This document shows, in pieces, positions 1 through 7,857 of a stretch of DNA of 64,000 nt. The stretch lies in contig OZ244175.1 of NCBI GenBank assembly GCA_965216535.1, positions 5,456,001 through 5,520,000 on the forward strand, read 5' to 3'. The translations under genes were made by a program, and so were the position numbers. Under the pieces are notes generated by a model, which saw only the letters and a list, made by a program, of their open reading frames with translations, did not search any database and was not told the origin of the DNA. The stretch comes from Hoeflea_A sp965216535 (GTDB lineage: Bacteria > Pseudomonadota > Alphaproteobacteria > Rhizobiales > Rhizobiaceae). Positions within the stretch are counted from its first letter, which is position 1. Each line of letters begins with the position of its first letter.

Positions 1-935
1 GCTGTCCGGATCGATTCCTCGGAGTAATAGGCAGCGTGCGGTGTCACGATCACATTTGGCAGTGTGAAGATCGGGTTGTCGGCCGGAGACCATTCCGCTT
101 TCTTCGCGGGTTCTTCCTCAGGATCATCCAAACCGGCAGCGGCGACATGCCCGCTCGTCAAAGCACGGAACAGCGCCTGGTTGTCTACGGTCGGGCCCCG
201 TCCGGTATTGACCAAAATCGAGCCGGCCTTCATTGCGGCGAATTCTGCATCTGAGAGGAAATGTCTGGTCTCCGGTGTCATCGGAGCCTGCATCAAGATG
301 TAGTCCGACCGTTTCAACAGTTCCGATTTCGAAACCAGTACAGCTTCGTGTTCCGCCGCAACATGGGCGGGCAGATAGGGATCGAACGCGATTACCTTGA
401 CGCCAAAGGGTTTGGCGCGCGCGGCAATGGCCTGCCCGATCTTGCCGAAAGATACGATGCCCATGGTGCGATCGCGCAGGCGATGGATCGGCTTCCCGCT
501 TTGCCAGCGCCAGATACCGCGATGGGTGGCGCGGTCGTAATCCGGCAACTTGCGTGCCAGTGCCAGCCACAGCGAGATCGCATGGTCCGCGACTTCCTCG
601 GTGCAGTAATCGCGTACATTGGTGACCAGGATGCCGCGGTTTGTAGCTGCTTCGACATCGACGATGTCGACGCCCACACCGTAGCGGGCGATCACCTGAC
701 AGTTCTGCATCCGATCGATCGTTTCACCGCCAATGCGGGCATATTGATTGATCATGGCGGAACAATCCCGCGCCACCTCGAACAGGTCCGGCTCCTGCTT
801 GCTCTGCAAAGCAATGACTTGCGCCCCGGCGGCCTCGAGGATTTCTCGCTCAATATCGACGTCGCCAAAGTCGTAATCCGTGATCACGACCTTGGGGCGA
901 TCAGGCCAGCCGGAGGGAGCCGCCGGATCAGACAT
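1..935 (-). CDS. 2-hydroxyacid dehydrogenase, CtBP/PGDH-like (3' end cut by window)
   Basis: NAD-dependent D-isomer-specific 2-hydroxyacid dehydrogenase of the phosphoglycerate dehydrogenase/CtBP type; it would interconvert a 2-hydroxy acid and a 2-oxo acid in the cytoplasm. The frame opens at the ATG at 935 (MSDPAAPSGWPDRPKVVITD) and stays open to the window edge, so the C-terminus is missing. Visible family marks are ARYGVGVDIVD near residue 90, a Rossmann segment TMGIVSFGKIGQAIA, the catalytic-arginine block ILVNTGRGPTVD, DDPEEEP carrying the acidic residue, and the catalytic histidine in VTPHAAYYSEES. The ATG overlaps the end of the VOC gene by 8 bases (ATGTCTGA), so it is the next gene of the sugar-ABC operon. 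The substrate is unknown; a sugar-derived hydroxy acid fits the neighbours. Confidence 0.88.
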   Translation of the reverse strand, partial: MSDPAAPSGWPDRPKVVITDYDFGDVDIEREILEAAGAQVIALQSKQEPDLFEVARDCSAMINQYARIGGETIDRMQNCQVIARYGVGVDIVDVEAATNRGILVTNVRDYCTEEVADHAISLWLALARKLPDYDRATHRGIWRWQSGKPIHRLRDRTMGIVSFGKIGQAIAARAKPFGVKVIAFDPYLPAHVAAEHEAVLVSKSELLKRSDYILMQAPMTPETRHFLSDAEFAAMKAGSILVNTGRGPTVDNQALFRALTSGHVAAAGLDDPEEEPAKKAEWSPADNPIFTLPNVIVTPHAAYYSEESIRT

Positions 936-1422
936 AGGCGCCTGCCGAGTAGGTCAGTTCATAGGAATGACTATAGAGTTCGAAAATGTTGCCGAACGGA
1001 TCTTCGCAGTAGACCATGCGATAGGGTTTTTCGTCCGGATAGTATTTGCGAACCTGGCTCATGCGCTGCCGGCCACCAAGTTCCTCGATCAGTTTGACCC
1101 GCGCTTCCACGTCAGCGTCCTGGACACAGAAGTGAAACAGACCGCGTCGCCAATATTCGAAGGGCCTTTCTTCTTCGACCGTGTTGGGGAACTCGAAGAG
1201 CTCAATCCCGGTGCCGTCGCCCATGGAAAGATGGGCTATCCGGAAAGACCCCCATCCCTCACCGAACACGTCGTCGCACATCTGCCCGATGGCACTTTCA
1301 TCGTGCTGGATTTCGGTCGGCCCCATGATCACGTAGAGATCGAAGGCCTTGGAATAGAACTCAACGGCTTTTTCCAGGTCCGGAACAGTGATTCCGATGT
1401 GTGAGAATGTCAGCGCAACCAT
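928..1422 (-). CDS. VOC-family (glyoxalase/dioxygenase fold) protein
   Basis: 164-residue single-domain vicinal-oxygen-chelate protein. It begins LTFSHIGITVPDLEKAVEFYSKAF, the usual first beta-alpha unit with a metal-ligand histidine. It ends with FGNIFELYSHSYE, where the glutamate of FELY is the usual last ligand. GTGIELFEF and LFHFCVQDAD supply the other expected ligand positions, so metal binding looks intact. Such proteins act as isomerases, epimerases, lyases or dioxygenases and the exact reaction cannot be read from sequence. It sits 27 bases after the SDR gene and overlaps the hydroxyacid dehydrogenase, so it is probably cotranscribed with both. Confidence 0.85.
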   Translation of the reverse strand: MVALTFSHIGITVPDLEKAVEFYSKAFDLYVIMGPTEIQHDESAIGQMCDDVFGEGWGSFRIAHLSMGDGTGIELFEFPNTVEEERPFEYWRRGLFHFCVQDADVEARVKLIEELGGRQRMSQVRKYYPDEKPYRMVYCEDPFGNIFELYSHSYELTYSAGAYV

Positions 1423-1449
1423 GGGGACTCCTGATATTTTCTTGTTGAA

Positions 1450-2238
1450 CTAGAGAATGCTGCGGATGATTCCGCCTTCGACACGATAAGCAGCGCCATT
1501 GGCTGCGGGATTGGCAGCGACCGTTACGATTGTCCTGGCCACTTCATCCGCCTGGACAAAGCGCTGGATCAGGGAAGTCGGCTCGTCCTTTTCGAAATAG
1601 CTTTCGACGATGTCGTCCAACAGCTCGCACTTTTGCTTGGCCAGACCGTCGAAATAGGACTGCACGCCTTCGGTCCAGGTCGGCCCCGGCAACACCGAAT
1701 TGACCCGAACACCCGAGCCCTTTGTCAGTTCCGCCATTCCGCGAGTCAGCCCCAGCATGGCAGTTTTCGTCACCGAGTAGTGCACCATCTGCGGCAGTGG
1801 CTTGACACCGGCTTCGCTGGCCAGATTAACGATGGAGCCCATTCCGCGCTTGAGCATGGCAGGAAGAAGGACCCGACTCATTCTCACGGCGGTAAGAACA
1901 TTGATGTCGAAATATCGCATCCACTCTTCGTCGGTCAGCTCCTCGAACGGCTTAACCGAGAAGATTCCGACGTTGTTTACCAACACGTCGACCGGGCCAC
2001 AGTTCTGGGCAAGCTCACACAGAGCACTGGCGTCCGACGGATCAGTCAAATCGCCGGCGCCACCCGTAACCTCACCAACCTCAGAGAGTTCGGCGACGCA
2101 TGCGTCGACTTCCGCAGCCGTCAATCCGTGGACAACGACCCTCGCACCCTCTTCAAGAAAGGTCCTGGCCGTGGCCTTACCGATGCCGGACCCGGAACCG
2201 GTAACCAGGACAAGTTTGTCTTTTAACCCCAGATCCAT
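1450..2238 (-). CDS. SDR-family oxidoreductase
   Basis: Classical short-chain dehydrogenase/reductase of 262 residues; NAD(P)-dependent oxidation or reduction of a hydroxyl/carbonyl group. Near the N-terminus VLVTGSGSGIGKATA is the TGxxxGIG cofactor loop; LVNNVGIF is the NNxG motif; SIVNLASEAG holds the catalytic serine strand and YSVTKTAML the YxxxK active site. I chose the ATG at 2238 because it lies one base after the permease stop and gives the normal SDR length; an open extension upstream to 2418 is inside the permease gene. The operon context suggests a sugar or sugar-acid dehydrogenase, but the substrate is not identifiable. Confidence 0.9.
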   Translation of the reverse strand: MDLGLKDKLVLVTGSGSGIGKATARTFLEEGARVVVHGLTAAEVDACVAELSEVGEVTGGAGDLTDPSDASALCELAQNCGPVDVLVNNVGIFSVKPFEELTDEEWMRYFDINVLTAVRMSRVLLPAMLKRGMGSIVNLASEAGVKPLPQMVHYSVTKTAMLGLTRGMAELTKGSGVRVNSVLPGPTWTEGVQSYFDGLAKQKCELLDDIVESYFEKDEPTSLIQRFVQADEVARTIVTVAANPAANGAAYRVEGGIIRSIL

Positions 2239-2239
2239 C

Positions 2240-3262
2240 TCAATGCCCTTTGGTTGCGACCGAGTCGCCACTTGCGACCGAACTGTCGGTATCGGTTTTG
2301 GGTTTGCCGAGAATGCGGGACATGACTGCGGAGATCTCGACCCGCCACATGTCGATGCCGACCGCCATGAGAATGATGATCCCGAGCACAATATTCTGTA
2401 CCGAAGAGGGAGCGGCATTCAGATTGAGCCCGTTCTGCACGATGACGATCGTCATCGCTCCCATCAGGGTGGCCAGAATGTTGCCTCGGCCACCCGCAAG
2501 GCTCGCGCCGCCAACCACCGCGGCCGCAATGGCCTGCAGTTCCAGGGTCTGGCCGTAATTGGGAGAGCCGGAGTTCAAACGCGCCGACATCAGAACAGCA
2601 CCGACGGCCGTCATGAAGCCGGCAATCACGAAGGTCATTGCCTGGACCTTGCGCACATTGATCCCGGTCAGCACCGCCGCTGAGGGGTTCCCGCCAACCG
2701 CGTAGATCTCGCGACCGAGTTTGGTGAAGTTCATCATGAACGCGGCAAGTCCGTAGAAGAACACCAGGTAGAAGAACGGCAGCGGGATGCCGATGAACTT
2801 GCCGTAGAAGACCGGTTCCAGTGCCGGATCGAGCGAAAAGATCGGAGAGCCGTTGTTGAAGGTCAGCGCGAGGCCGCGAAATGCAATCAGCGCAGCAAGA
2901 GTGGTAATGAATGCAGGTATGCGTCCATAGGCGGTGATCACCCCCAACACGAGACCGAACAGGGCCCCTAGGGCCAGCGTCAACGGCAGCGCGATGGCGA
3001 GCGGAATGCCCATGAATTTCAACATCTGTGCAAGGATCATGGTCAAAAGAGCCACCATGGATCCCGAACTGAGATCGATCCCGGCCGCAAAAATCACGAT
3101 GGTCGAACCGATGGCAATCAAGGCAACAATGCTGACCTGCAGCGACAGGTTCGACAGGTTGCCGGGATTTAGAAATCGATCCGTGGTCAACGCAACAACC
3201 ACTGCCACGATGATCATGGCGGCGAAGGGTCCGATGAGTTGAGAGTCGAATATTCGCTTCAT
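2240..3262 (-). CDS. Ribose-type (CUT2) ABC transporter permease
   Basis: 340-residue inner-membrane permease of the RbsC family, made of hydrophobic helices with IGSTIVIFAAGIDLSSGSMVAL near residue 55, GRIPAFITTLAALIAFRGLAL and the conserved AAAVVGGASLAGGRGNILAT block near residue 250. It forms the membrane channel with the ATPase encoded just upstream, whose stop it overlaps (ATGA at 3259-3262), and works with the binding protein at 4873. The charged C-terminal tail (KPKTDTDSSVASGDS) is cytoplasmic. Substrate is probably a monosaccharide or related polyol. Confidence 0.93.
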   Translation of the reverse strand: MKRIFDSQLIGPFAAMIIVAVVVALTTDRFLNPGNLSNLSLQVSIVALIAIGSTIVIFAAGIDLSSGSMVALLTMILAQMLKFMGIPLAIALPLTLALGALFGLVLGVITAYGRIPAFITTLAALIAFRGLALTFNNGSPIFSLDPALEPVFYGKFIGIPLPFFYLVFFYGLAAFMMNFTKLGREIYAVGGNPSAAVLTGINVRKVQAMTFVIAGFMTAVGAVLMSARLNSGSPNYGQTLELQAIAAAVVGGASLAGGRGNILATLMGAMTIVIVQNGLNLNAAPSSVQNIVLGIIILMAVGIDMWRVEISAVMSRILGKPKTDTDSSVASGDSVATKGH

Positions 3263-4785
3263 TGCGCTGCCTCCATCGTCGCACTCTCCATTGGATTTGC
3301 GGAAGCGCGAACAAGATCGTCATGGGTCAGGTCTTGTGCCGGAACAACGCGCTCTACGGTCCCGTGCTGAACAACCGCTATTCGGTCGCTCATCGCAAGC
3401 AACTCGTCATGGTCGGAGCTGATCAGGATGATTGATTTTCCCGCCCGAGTCAGGGCATTGATAAGATTGTAGACCGCAATTTTTGCACCGATATCAATAC
3501 CTTGCGTCGGTTCATCAAGTATCAAGACGTCTGCTTCGGAAAACAGCCAGCGGGCGATTACGATCTTTTGCTGATTGCCGCCTGACAGAAAATTGACAGT
3601 TTTTTCTTCAGCCTGGGCCGAGACTTCCAGTTCATCGATCAGTTGACGGGTTCCGCGCTCTTCTGCTTTCAGATCGAGAATCCCGAGACGAGAGATCGAT
3701 GCGAGGGAGGCAGCGGTTATGTTGCCGCTGGCGCGAAAATTAAAAAACAAGCCATCGAATTTGCGGTTTTCCGGCACCAGCGCCAACCCGGCGTTGATCG
3801 CATCCATTTCATGTCGGATGTTCAGCGATTTTCCATTGAGAACCACCTCACCCGTCAACAAAGGATCAACTCCAAACAGCGCTCGGGCGATTTCGGTTCG
3901 GCCACTTCCCAACACACCGCCAAGCCCGAGAACCTCGCCCTTGTGAAGCTCGAAACTCACGTTCCGAACCCCCGCTTTGGTTTTGAGCCCATTTGCCGTC
4001 AGTACCACTTGGTCAGTCGCGTTGTTTTCTTTTGGGTAGTGTTCGGCAATGTCTTCGCCGACCATGGCACTGACGATCTGGCTGACATTGATCTCCGTTT
4101 CGCCGCTTGCGCTAACGACACGTCCACCGCGCAGAATGGTGACCTCGTCAACAATCCTCTCGACTTCGTCCAACCGGTGCGAGACATAAAGGATCGCTGT
4201 TCCACGACTGCGCATCTTTCGCAGCAGCTGATGCAAGCGTTCGATCTCGTTTTCGCCCAGGGCAGCTGTTGGCTCATCAAGGATGATCATCCCTGCGTCC
4301 ATGGCTATTGCGCTGGCGATTTCGACCAGCTGCTGTTCGCCGACAGACAGTCGACCGGTGATGGTTTCTGGAGAAATGTCGACATCCATCTCTGCCAGGA
4401 CGGCAGCGGCGTCGGCGTTGACCTTGTTCCAGTCAATCATGCCGAAACGCGATCGTGGCATGTTTCCGAGAAAGATGTTTTCGCCAACCGACAATGTCGG
4501 AACGATAGAAAACTCCTGAAAGACGGTTGCGATCCCCTTGTCACGCGCATCCTGCGGATCGGCGATATGCACCTCTTTACCATTGTGCAGGATCTTGCCG
4601 CTGTCGGGCTGCTGAACACCGGACAGTGTTTTGATCAGCGTGGATTTGCCGCATCCGTTCTCACCCAGCAGACCATGGATCGAACCAGCCATAAGCTTGA
4701 TACAAACCCTGTCGTTGGCAAGCACACCCGGATAGGCCTTGCTGACATCGACGAATTGCCAAAGCGGTTCTGTCTGAGGGGTCAT
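3259..4785 (-). CDS. Ribose-type sugar ABC transporter, duplicated ATP-binding subunit
   Basis: 508-residue RbsA/XylG/AraG-type protein with two fused nucleotide-binding domains. The first has Walker A GENGCGKST near residue 42, signature LSVGEQQLVEIA and Walker B MIILDEPTAALG. The second has the degenerate P-loop GGVLGSGRTE typical of these proteins, then LSGGNQQKIVIARWL and VLILDEPTQGIDIG. It drives import through the permease at 2240. It follows the binding-protein gene after 87 bases and overlaps the permease start by 4 bases. Confidence 0.94.
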   Translation of the reverse strand: MTPQTEPLWQFVDVSKAYPGVLANDRVCIKLMAGSIHGLLGENGCGKSTLIKTLSGVQQPDSGKILHNGKEVHIADPQDARDKGIATVFQEFSIVPTLSVGENIFLGNMPRSRFGMIDWNKVNADAAAVLAEMDVDISPETITGRLSVGEQQLVEIASAIAMDAGMIILDEPTAALGENEIERLHQLLRKMRSRGTAILYVSHRLDEVERIVDEVTILRGGRVVSASGETEINVSQIVSAMVGEDIAEHYPKENNATDQVVLTANGLKTKAGVRNVSFELHKGEVLGLGGVLGSGRTEIARALFGVDPLLTGEVVLNGKSLNIRHEMDAINAGLALVPENRKFDGLFFNFRASGNITAASLASISRLGILDLKAEERGTRQLIDELEVSAQAEEKTVNFLSGGNQQKIVIARWLFSEADVLILDEPTQGIDIGAKIAVYNLINALTRAGKSIILISSDHDELLAMSDRIAVVQHGTVERVVPAQDLTHDDLVRASANPMESATMEAAQ

Positions 4786-4872
4786 TGGTACGCTTGTCTT
4801 CGTTTCAGCTTATGCACAGCCCTCTGGTCTCCGGCGGCAAAGTCCATCAACCGCCGGAGTCCAGGGAGGCAT

Positions 4873-5907
4873 TCAGTACTTCTTGGATGGCTGCGGGAAG
4901 AGTTTTTCCGGCTGCTGAAGAACCGCGATCGCCCCGTCCTTGTCCTCGATCGAGGTTGGCGTTTCGATCCAGCCGCCCGGATATTTTCCGGCCAGCGCAT
5001 CCAAAGTGGCATGCATCGCGGCCTTGCCCATCAGGTAGGGCGATGTATTTACGGTCGCGGTGATGTTGCCTGCCGCGATTTCTTCCAGTCCGGATGTGTC
5101 GCCGTCATTGCCGAGCAGAACGAGATCAGACCGTCCCAAAGCCTTTGCGGCGTATGACGCTCCGATAATCATGTAGTCGTTAGCGGCAAAAACGATATCC
5201 AGGTCCGGATGCGACTGGAGAATGTCCATGCCAGCGGTATTGCCGCCTTCAACATTCCATTTGCCGTCGATCGAGACCACGACTTCAAAATTGTCGTTCC
5301 CATCGATCCCGTCCAGGAAACCGCCGACCCGTTCGGTTGAATGATAGCCTGGCTGGCCTTCGATAATGCCCACCTTAAGCGGCTTATCGCCGTAATTCTC
5401 GATTGCCCAATCGGCAATTGCATGGGTGCCGTTGCGCTGCGAGTAGCCTACGACTCCATGGATGGGAGTCGGGAAGTTGGGAATGTCGGAATTGATCATC
5501 AATACGGCGATGCCCTGATCGACGGCCCGTTTCAGCAGCGGAGCTGCCGCGAACTCGTCATGGGTTCCGAAGATGATTGCATCGACATCCTGGGTCAGCA
5601 CGTCCTGGATCATACCCATCTGACCGTTGATGTCGGCGCCACTTTGCGGCGCCAGCATGAAGACATCCACTCCGGCTTCGGCGCCAACCGCTTTGATGCC
5701 TTCTCCGATAGCAATGTAGTAGTTGAATTCCGTCGCCGGCGGCATGTAGGCGATGCGGAACTTCTCATTTTTGGGCTTTATCGAGCTGATCTCCGCTTGC
5801 GCGCCCTCTTTGAGCGGGACAGGCGTGGGATAGTCGGCTGCCTGTGCGGTTGCCGCGACGGTGACAAGCCCGATCGCCAAAGCAGTGTTTCGGATTGAAT
5901 TGATCAT
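4873..5907 (-). CDS. Sugar ABC transporter substrate-binding protein
   Basis: 344-residue periplasmic binding protein of the ribose/galactose (Peripla_BP_4) family. An N-terminal signal peptide (MINSIRNTALAIGLVTVAATAQA, cleavage before ADYP) is followed by the first lobe with FRIAYMPPATEFNYYIAIGEG and the hinge/ligand segment VLLGNDGDTSGLEEIAAGNITATV near residue 265. It captures the ligand for the permease and ATPase encoded downstream. It lies 26 bases after the lactonase gene in the same operon. The ligand cannot be named; the SMP-30 lactonase and dehydrogenase partners point to an aldose or lactone. Confidence 0.93.
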   Translation of the reverse strand: MINSIRNTALAIGLVTVAATAQAADYPTPVPLKEGAQAEISSIKPKNEKFRIAYMPPATEFNYYIAIGEGIKAVGAEAGVDVFMLAPQSGADINGQMGMIQDVLTQDVDAIIFGTHDEFAAAPLLKRAVDQGIAVLMINSDIPNFPTPIHGVVGYSQRNGTHAIADWAIENYGDKPLKVGIIEGQPGYHSTERVGGFLDGIDGNDNFEVVVSIDGKWNVEGGNTAGMDILQSHPDLDIVFAANDYMIIGASYAAKALGRSDLVLLGNDGDTSGLEEIAAGNITATVNTSPYLMGKAAMHATLDALAGKYPGGWIETPTSIEDKDGAIAVLQQPEKLFPQPSKKY

Positions 5908-5933
5908 GTTTTCCTCCCTGATCAGTTGGAACT

Positions 5934-6803
5934 TCAGCCTCGGAATGGTGCGTCAATAACGCCCCGCACCCCGGGTTTGACGGCGAAAAGACCGCCCGAA
6001 TGCGGTTCTTTCGCCAGCGCATCCTCGTCACTCATGAGACGAGACGATGTGATGAAAAGAGTGTCGATCTCGGGACCGCCAAAGGCACAACAGGTCGGCT
6101 TCCAAACCGGCACTTCGATTACCGTGTCGATCTGCCCATTCGGCGCAACGCGTACGACCCTATGCCCTTCCCATTCGGCATTCCAAACACCGCCCTCCGC
6201 ATCGACGCATGACCCGTCCGGCAAGCCGGGCTCGTCGACAAAGGAAGCAAGCGAATGACGGCCGGAGACAGTTCCATTGACGGTGTCGTACTCAAAGGCA
6301 ACGATTTGGCGTTGTGGAGTGTCCGCAAAATACATCGTCTCGCCATCCGGTGAGAAGCAAATGGAATTCGCGCAAGAAACGCCGTCGAACAGAGTTGTTA
6401 CGGTCAAATCCCGATCAATGCACAACACCGTTGCATCTGCGGTGCCGGAGCCCTCGTTCATTCCGCCGACGACCAAACGTCCCTGGCGATCGGTGCGGCC
6501 ATCATTCAGCCGCGTTTCGGGATTTGAGGGCTGGTAATCGACAATCTTCTCCTCCCGCCCGTTGACGGGGTCGAGCAGTGAAATCCGATCAGCAAACGCC
6601 ACGATCAACCCGCCTTGCTCCCTGGGAGCAAAGCAGCAAACACGATCATTCATCGGGATCCGATTGCTGGACTCGTCCGCCGGATCGAAAGACCAGATCG
6701 CCCGACCTTCGATGTCCGTCCACCAAACCTGCCCATCGGTGGGATTCCAGAAGATCCCCTCGCCATGGTGGTTTTTGCAGTCAAGAGCGAGCATCGCGCG
6801 CAT
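5934..6803 (-). CDS. SMP-30/gluconolactonase-family lactonase
   Basis: Beta-propeller lactonase of about 289 residues, predicted to open a sugar lactone after dehydrogenase oxidation. Metal-site marks are HHGEGIFWNP (ligand glutamate), RLNDGRTDRQGRLVVGG (ligand asparagine), SICFSPDGETMYFADTP and LPDGSCVDAEGGVWNAEW (ligand aspartate). I prefer the ATG at 6803 (MRAMLALDC): it gives the normal family length, has GGAGAG 12 bases upstream and leaves the operator repeats in the 5' leader. An in-frame ATG at 6860 would add 19 residues and put one operator arm inside the gene. It is the first gene of the leftward sugar operon. Confidence 0.88.
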   Translation of the reverse strand: MRAMLALDCKNHHGEGIFWNPTDGQVWWTDIEGRAIWSFDPADESSNRIPMNDRVCCFAPREQGGLIVAFADRISLLDPVNGREEKIVDYQPSNPETRLNDGRTDRQGRLVVGGMNEGSGTADATVLCIDRDLTVTTLFDGVSCANSICFSPDGETMYFADTPQRQIVAFEYDTVNGTVSGRHSLASFVDEPGLPDGSCVDAEGGVWNAEWEGHRVVRVAPNGQIDTVIEVPVWKPTCCAFGGPEIDTLFITSSRLMSDEDALAKEPHSGGLFAVKPGVRGVIDAPFRG

Positions 6804-6835
6804 CGGGCCAGGAATCTCTCCGTTAGATTTCTTAC

Positions 6836-6880
6836 TGGTATCTGATATACCACGTTGCATTCACTGGTGTATCAGATATT
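6836..6880. promoter_or_regulatory. Paired operator-like repeats between lactonase operon and gntR
   Basis: In the 113-base divergent promoter, TGGTATCTGATATACCA at 6836-6852 is a near-palindrome (arms GGTAT/ATACC). TGGTGTATCAGATA at 6865-6878 is an inverted copy of it, 13 of 14 bases identical to the complement of 6839-6852. A third copy lies before the second ABC operon. Location and dyad symmetry make these likely sites for the adjacent GntR protein; binding is inference. Confidence 0.7.
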
Positions 6881-6916
6881 GTAATCTTTGCAACCCATTT
6901 TTTGTCAGGAGCGGAT

Positions 6917-7588
6917 ATGCCGATCACTCGTCCCAAGTCTCTCAAGGAGCTTGCGCTAGAGCATCTGCGAAACAGTATTGTCGACGGCACCCTGAAAATG
7001 GGGCAGACGTTATCCGAGCGTGGGATCTCCGAGGAGCTCGGCGTTTCGAAGTCTCCGGTCCGGGAAGCGTTGGCGCAGCTGCGCGACGAGGGCCTGGTTA
7101 TCATCGAGCCGCAAAAAGGGGCCCGCGTATTCTCATTGAGCGAAAGCGAAGTTGCGCAGATTTGCGACTTTCGGCAGGCGATCGAATCGGCTGCATTCGA
7201 ACTGGCGCTCGAGCGCAATCCCGACCAACTGGCCAGCGAGATGGATAAAGTTGTGAAGGATATGACGGTTGCTCAGAAGCAAGGCGATGTGCAGGGGTAC
7301 CTGGCCCTGGATACGTTCTTCCATCAACTGATTTTCAAGCACTGCGGAAACGTCTACCTGTCGGCAAGCTACTCCAGATATGTCGGCAAGATCGCTGCCT
7401 TGCGCACCCATCTTTCGAGCTTGCCGCAACACACACAGCTTTCTTTCGAGGAACACAAGATGCTTGCCAAGGCTGTCCGAAACGGAAACATGCCCGAAAT
7501 CCGAAGGCTTCTGGCAGAGCATATCGACCGTACCCGTCAGGCCTACTCCATCGCGACCAAAAGCAGTGAGCAGGCGGCCGCCTATTAG
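6917..7588 (+). CDS. GntR-family (FCD/FadR subgroup) regulator
   Basis: 223-residue transcription factor. The N-terminal winged helix (LKELALEHLRNSIVDGTL ... LSERGISEELGVSKSPVREALAQLRDEGLV, residues about 10-65) is followed by an alpha-helical FCD ligand domain starting near DFRQAIESAAFELAL. Typical metal/ligand residues are suggested by the D and H in LALDTFFHQLI and by H in LAEHIDRTRQAY. I chose the ATG at 6917 because AGGAG at 6907-6911 is properly spaced; a TTG at 6902 would add five residues. It lies between two sugar ABC operons and probably controls both through the shared operator-like repeats, derepressed by a sugar acid or related metabolite. Confidence 0.92.
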   Translation: MPITRPKSLKELALEHLRNSIVDGTLKMGQTLSERGISEELGVSKSPVREALAQLRDEGLVIIEPQKGARVFSLSESEVAQICDFRQAIESAAFELALERNPDQLASEMDKVVKDMTVAQKQGDVQGYLALDTFFHQLIFKHCGNVYLSASYSRYVGKIAALRTHLSSLPQHTQLSFEEHKMLAKAVRNGNMPEIRRLLAEHIDRTRQAYSIATKSSEQAAAY

Positions 7589-7810
7589 TGGTCCAACACC
7601 GGGGTTGCGAACCTGATATCTGGTTGGAAGCTTGATAACAGGCTTGCCGACAGCGAGCGGTCGACCCGACTGATCCGCCAGTTCATTTAACCAATACACT
7701 CTGACCAGCTGCGCCAAGACCGAGGTCGCAAACCGGCTTCGGGCAGACCGAATCCGACGCCTCAAACAAGCAAAAACCCGAGGCAGCCAATGTCGTAAAA
7801 AATTTTTCGG

Positions 7811-7835
7811 TTGACATCTAAGATATCAGACACCA
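7811..7835 (+). promoter_or_regulatory. Candidate promoter and GntR site before second sugar ABC operon
   Basis: TTGACA at 7811-7816 resembles a -35 box; I see no convincing -10. At 7822-7835 the complementary strand reads TGGTGTCTGATATC, matching 12 of the first 13 bases of the 6836 operator copy. It lies 22 bases before the ATG at 7858. The rest of the 269-base gap from 7589 holds nothing else I can name. Confidence 0.6.
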
Positions 7836-7857
7836 ACCTATTTGCAGGAGGAAAGCG

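Noticed and set aside
7609..7622. CCTGATATCTGG as a further GntR operator copy
   Set aside because: Matches only the CTGATAT core, lacks the TGGT arm at the right place and is far from a start codon.
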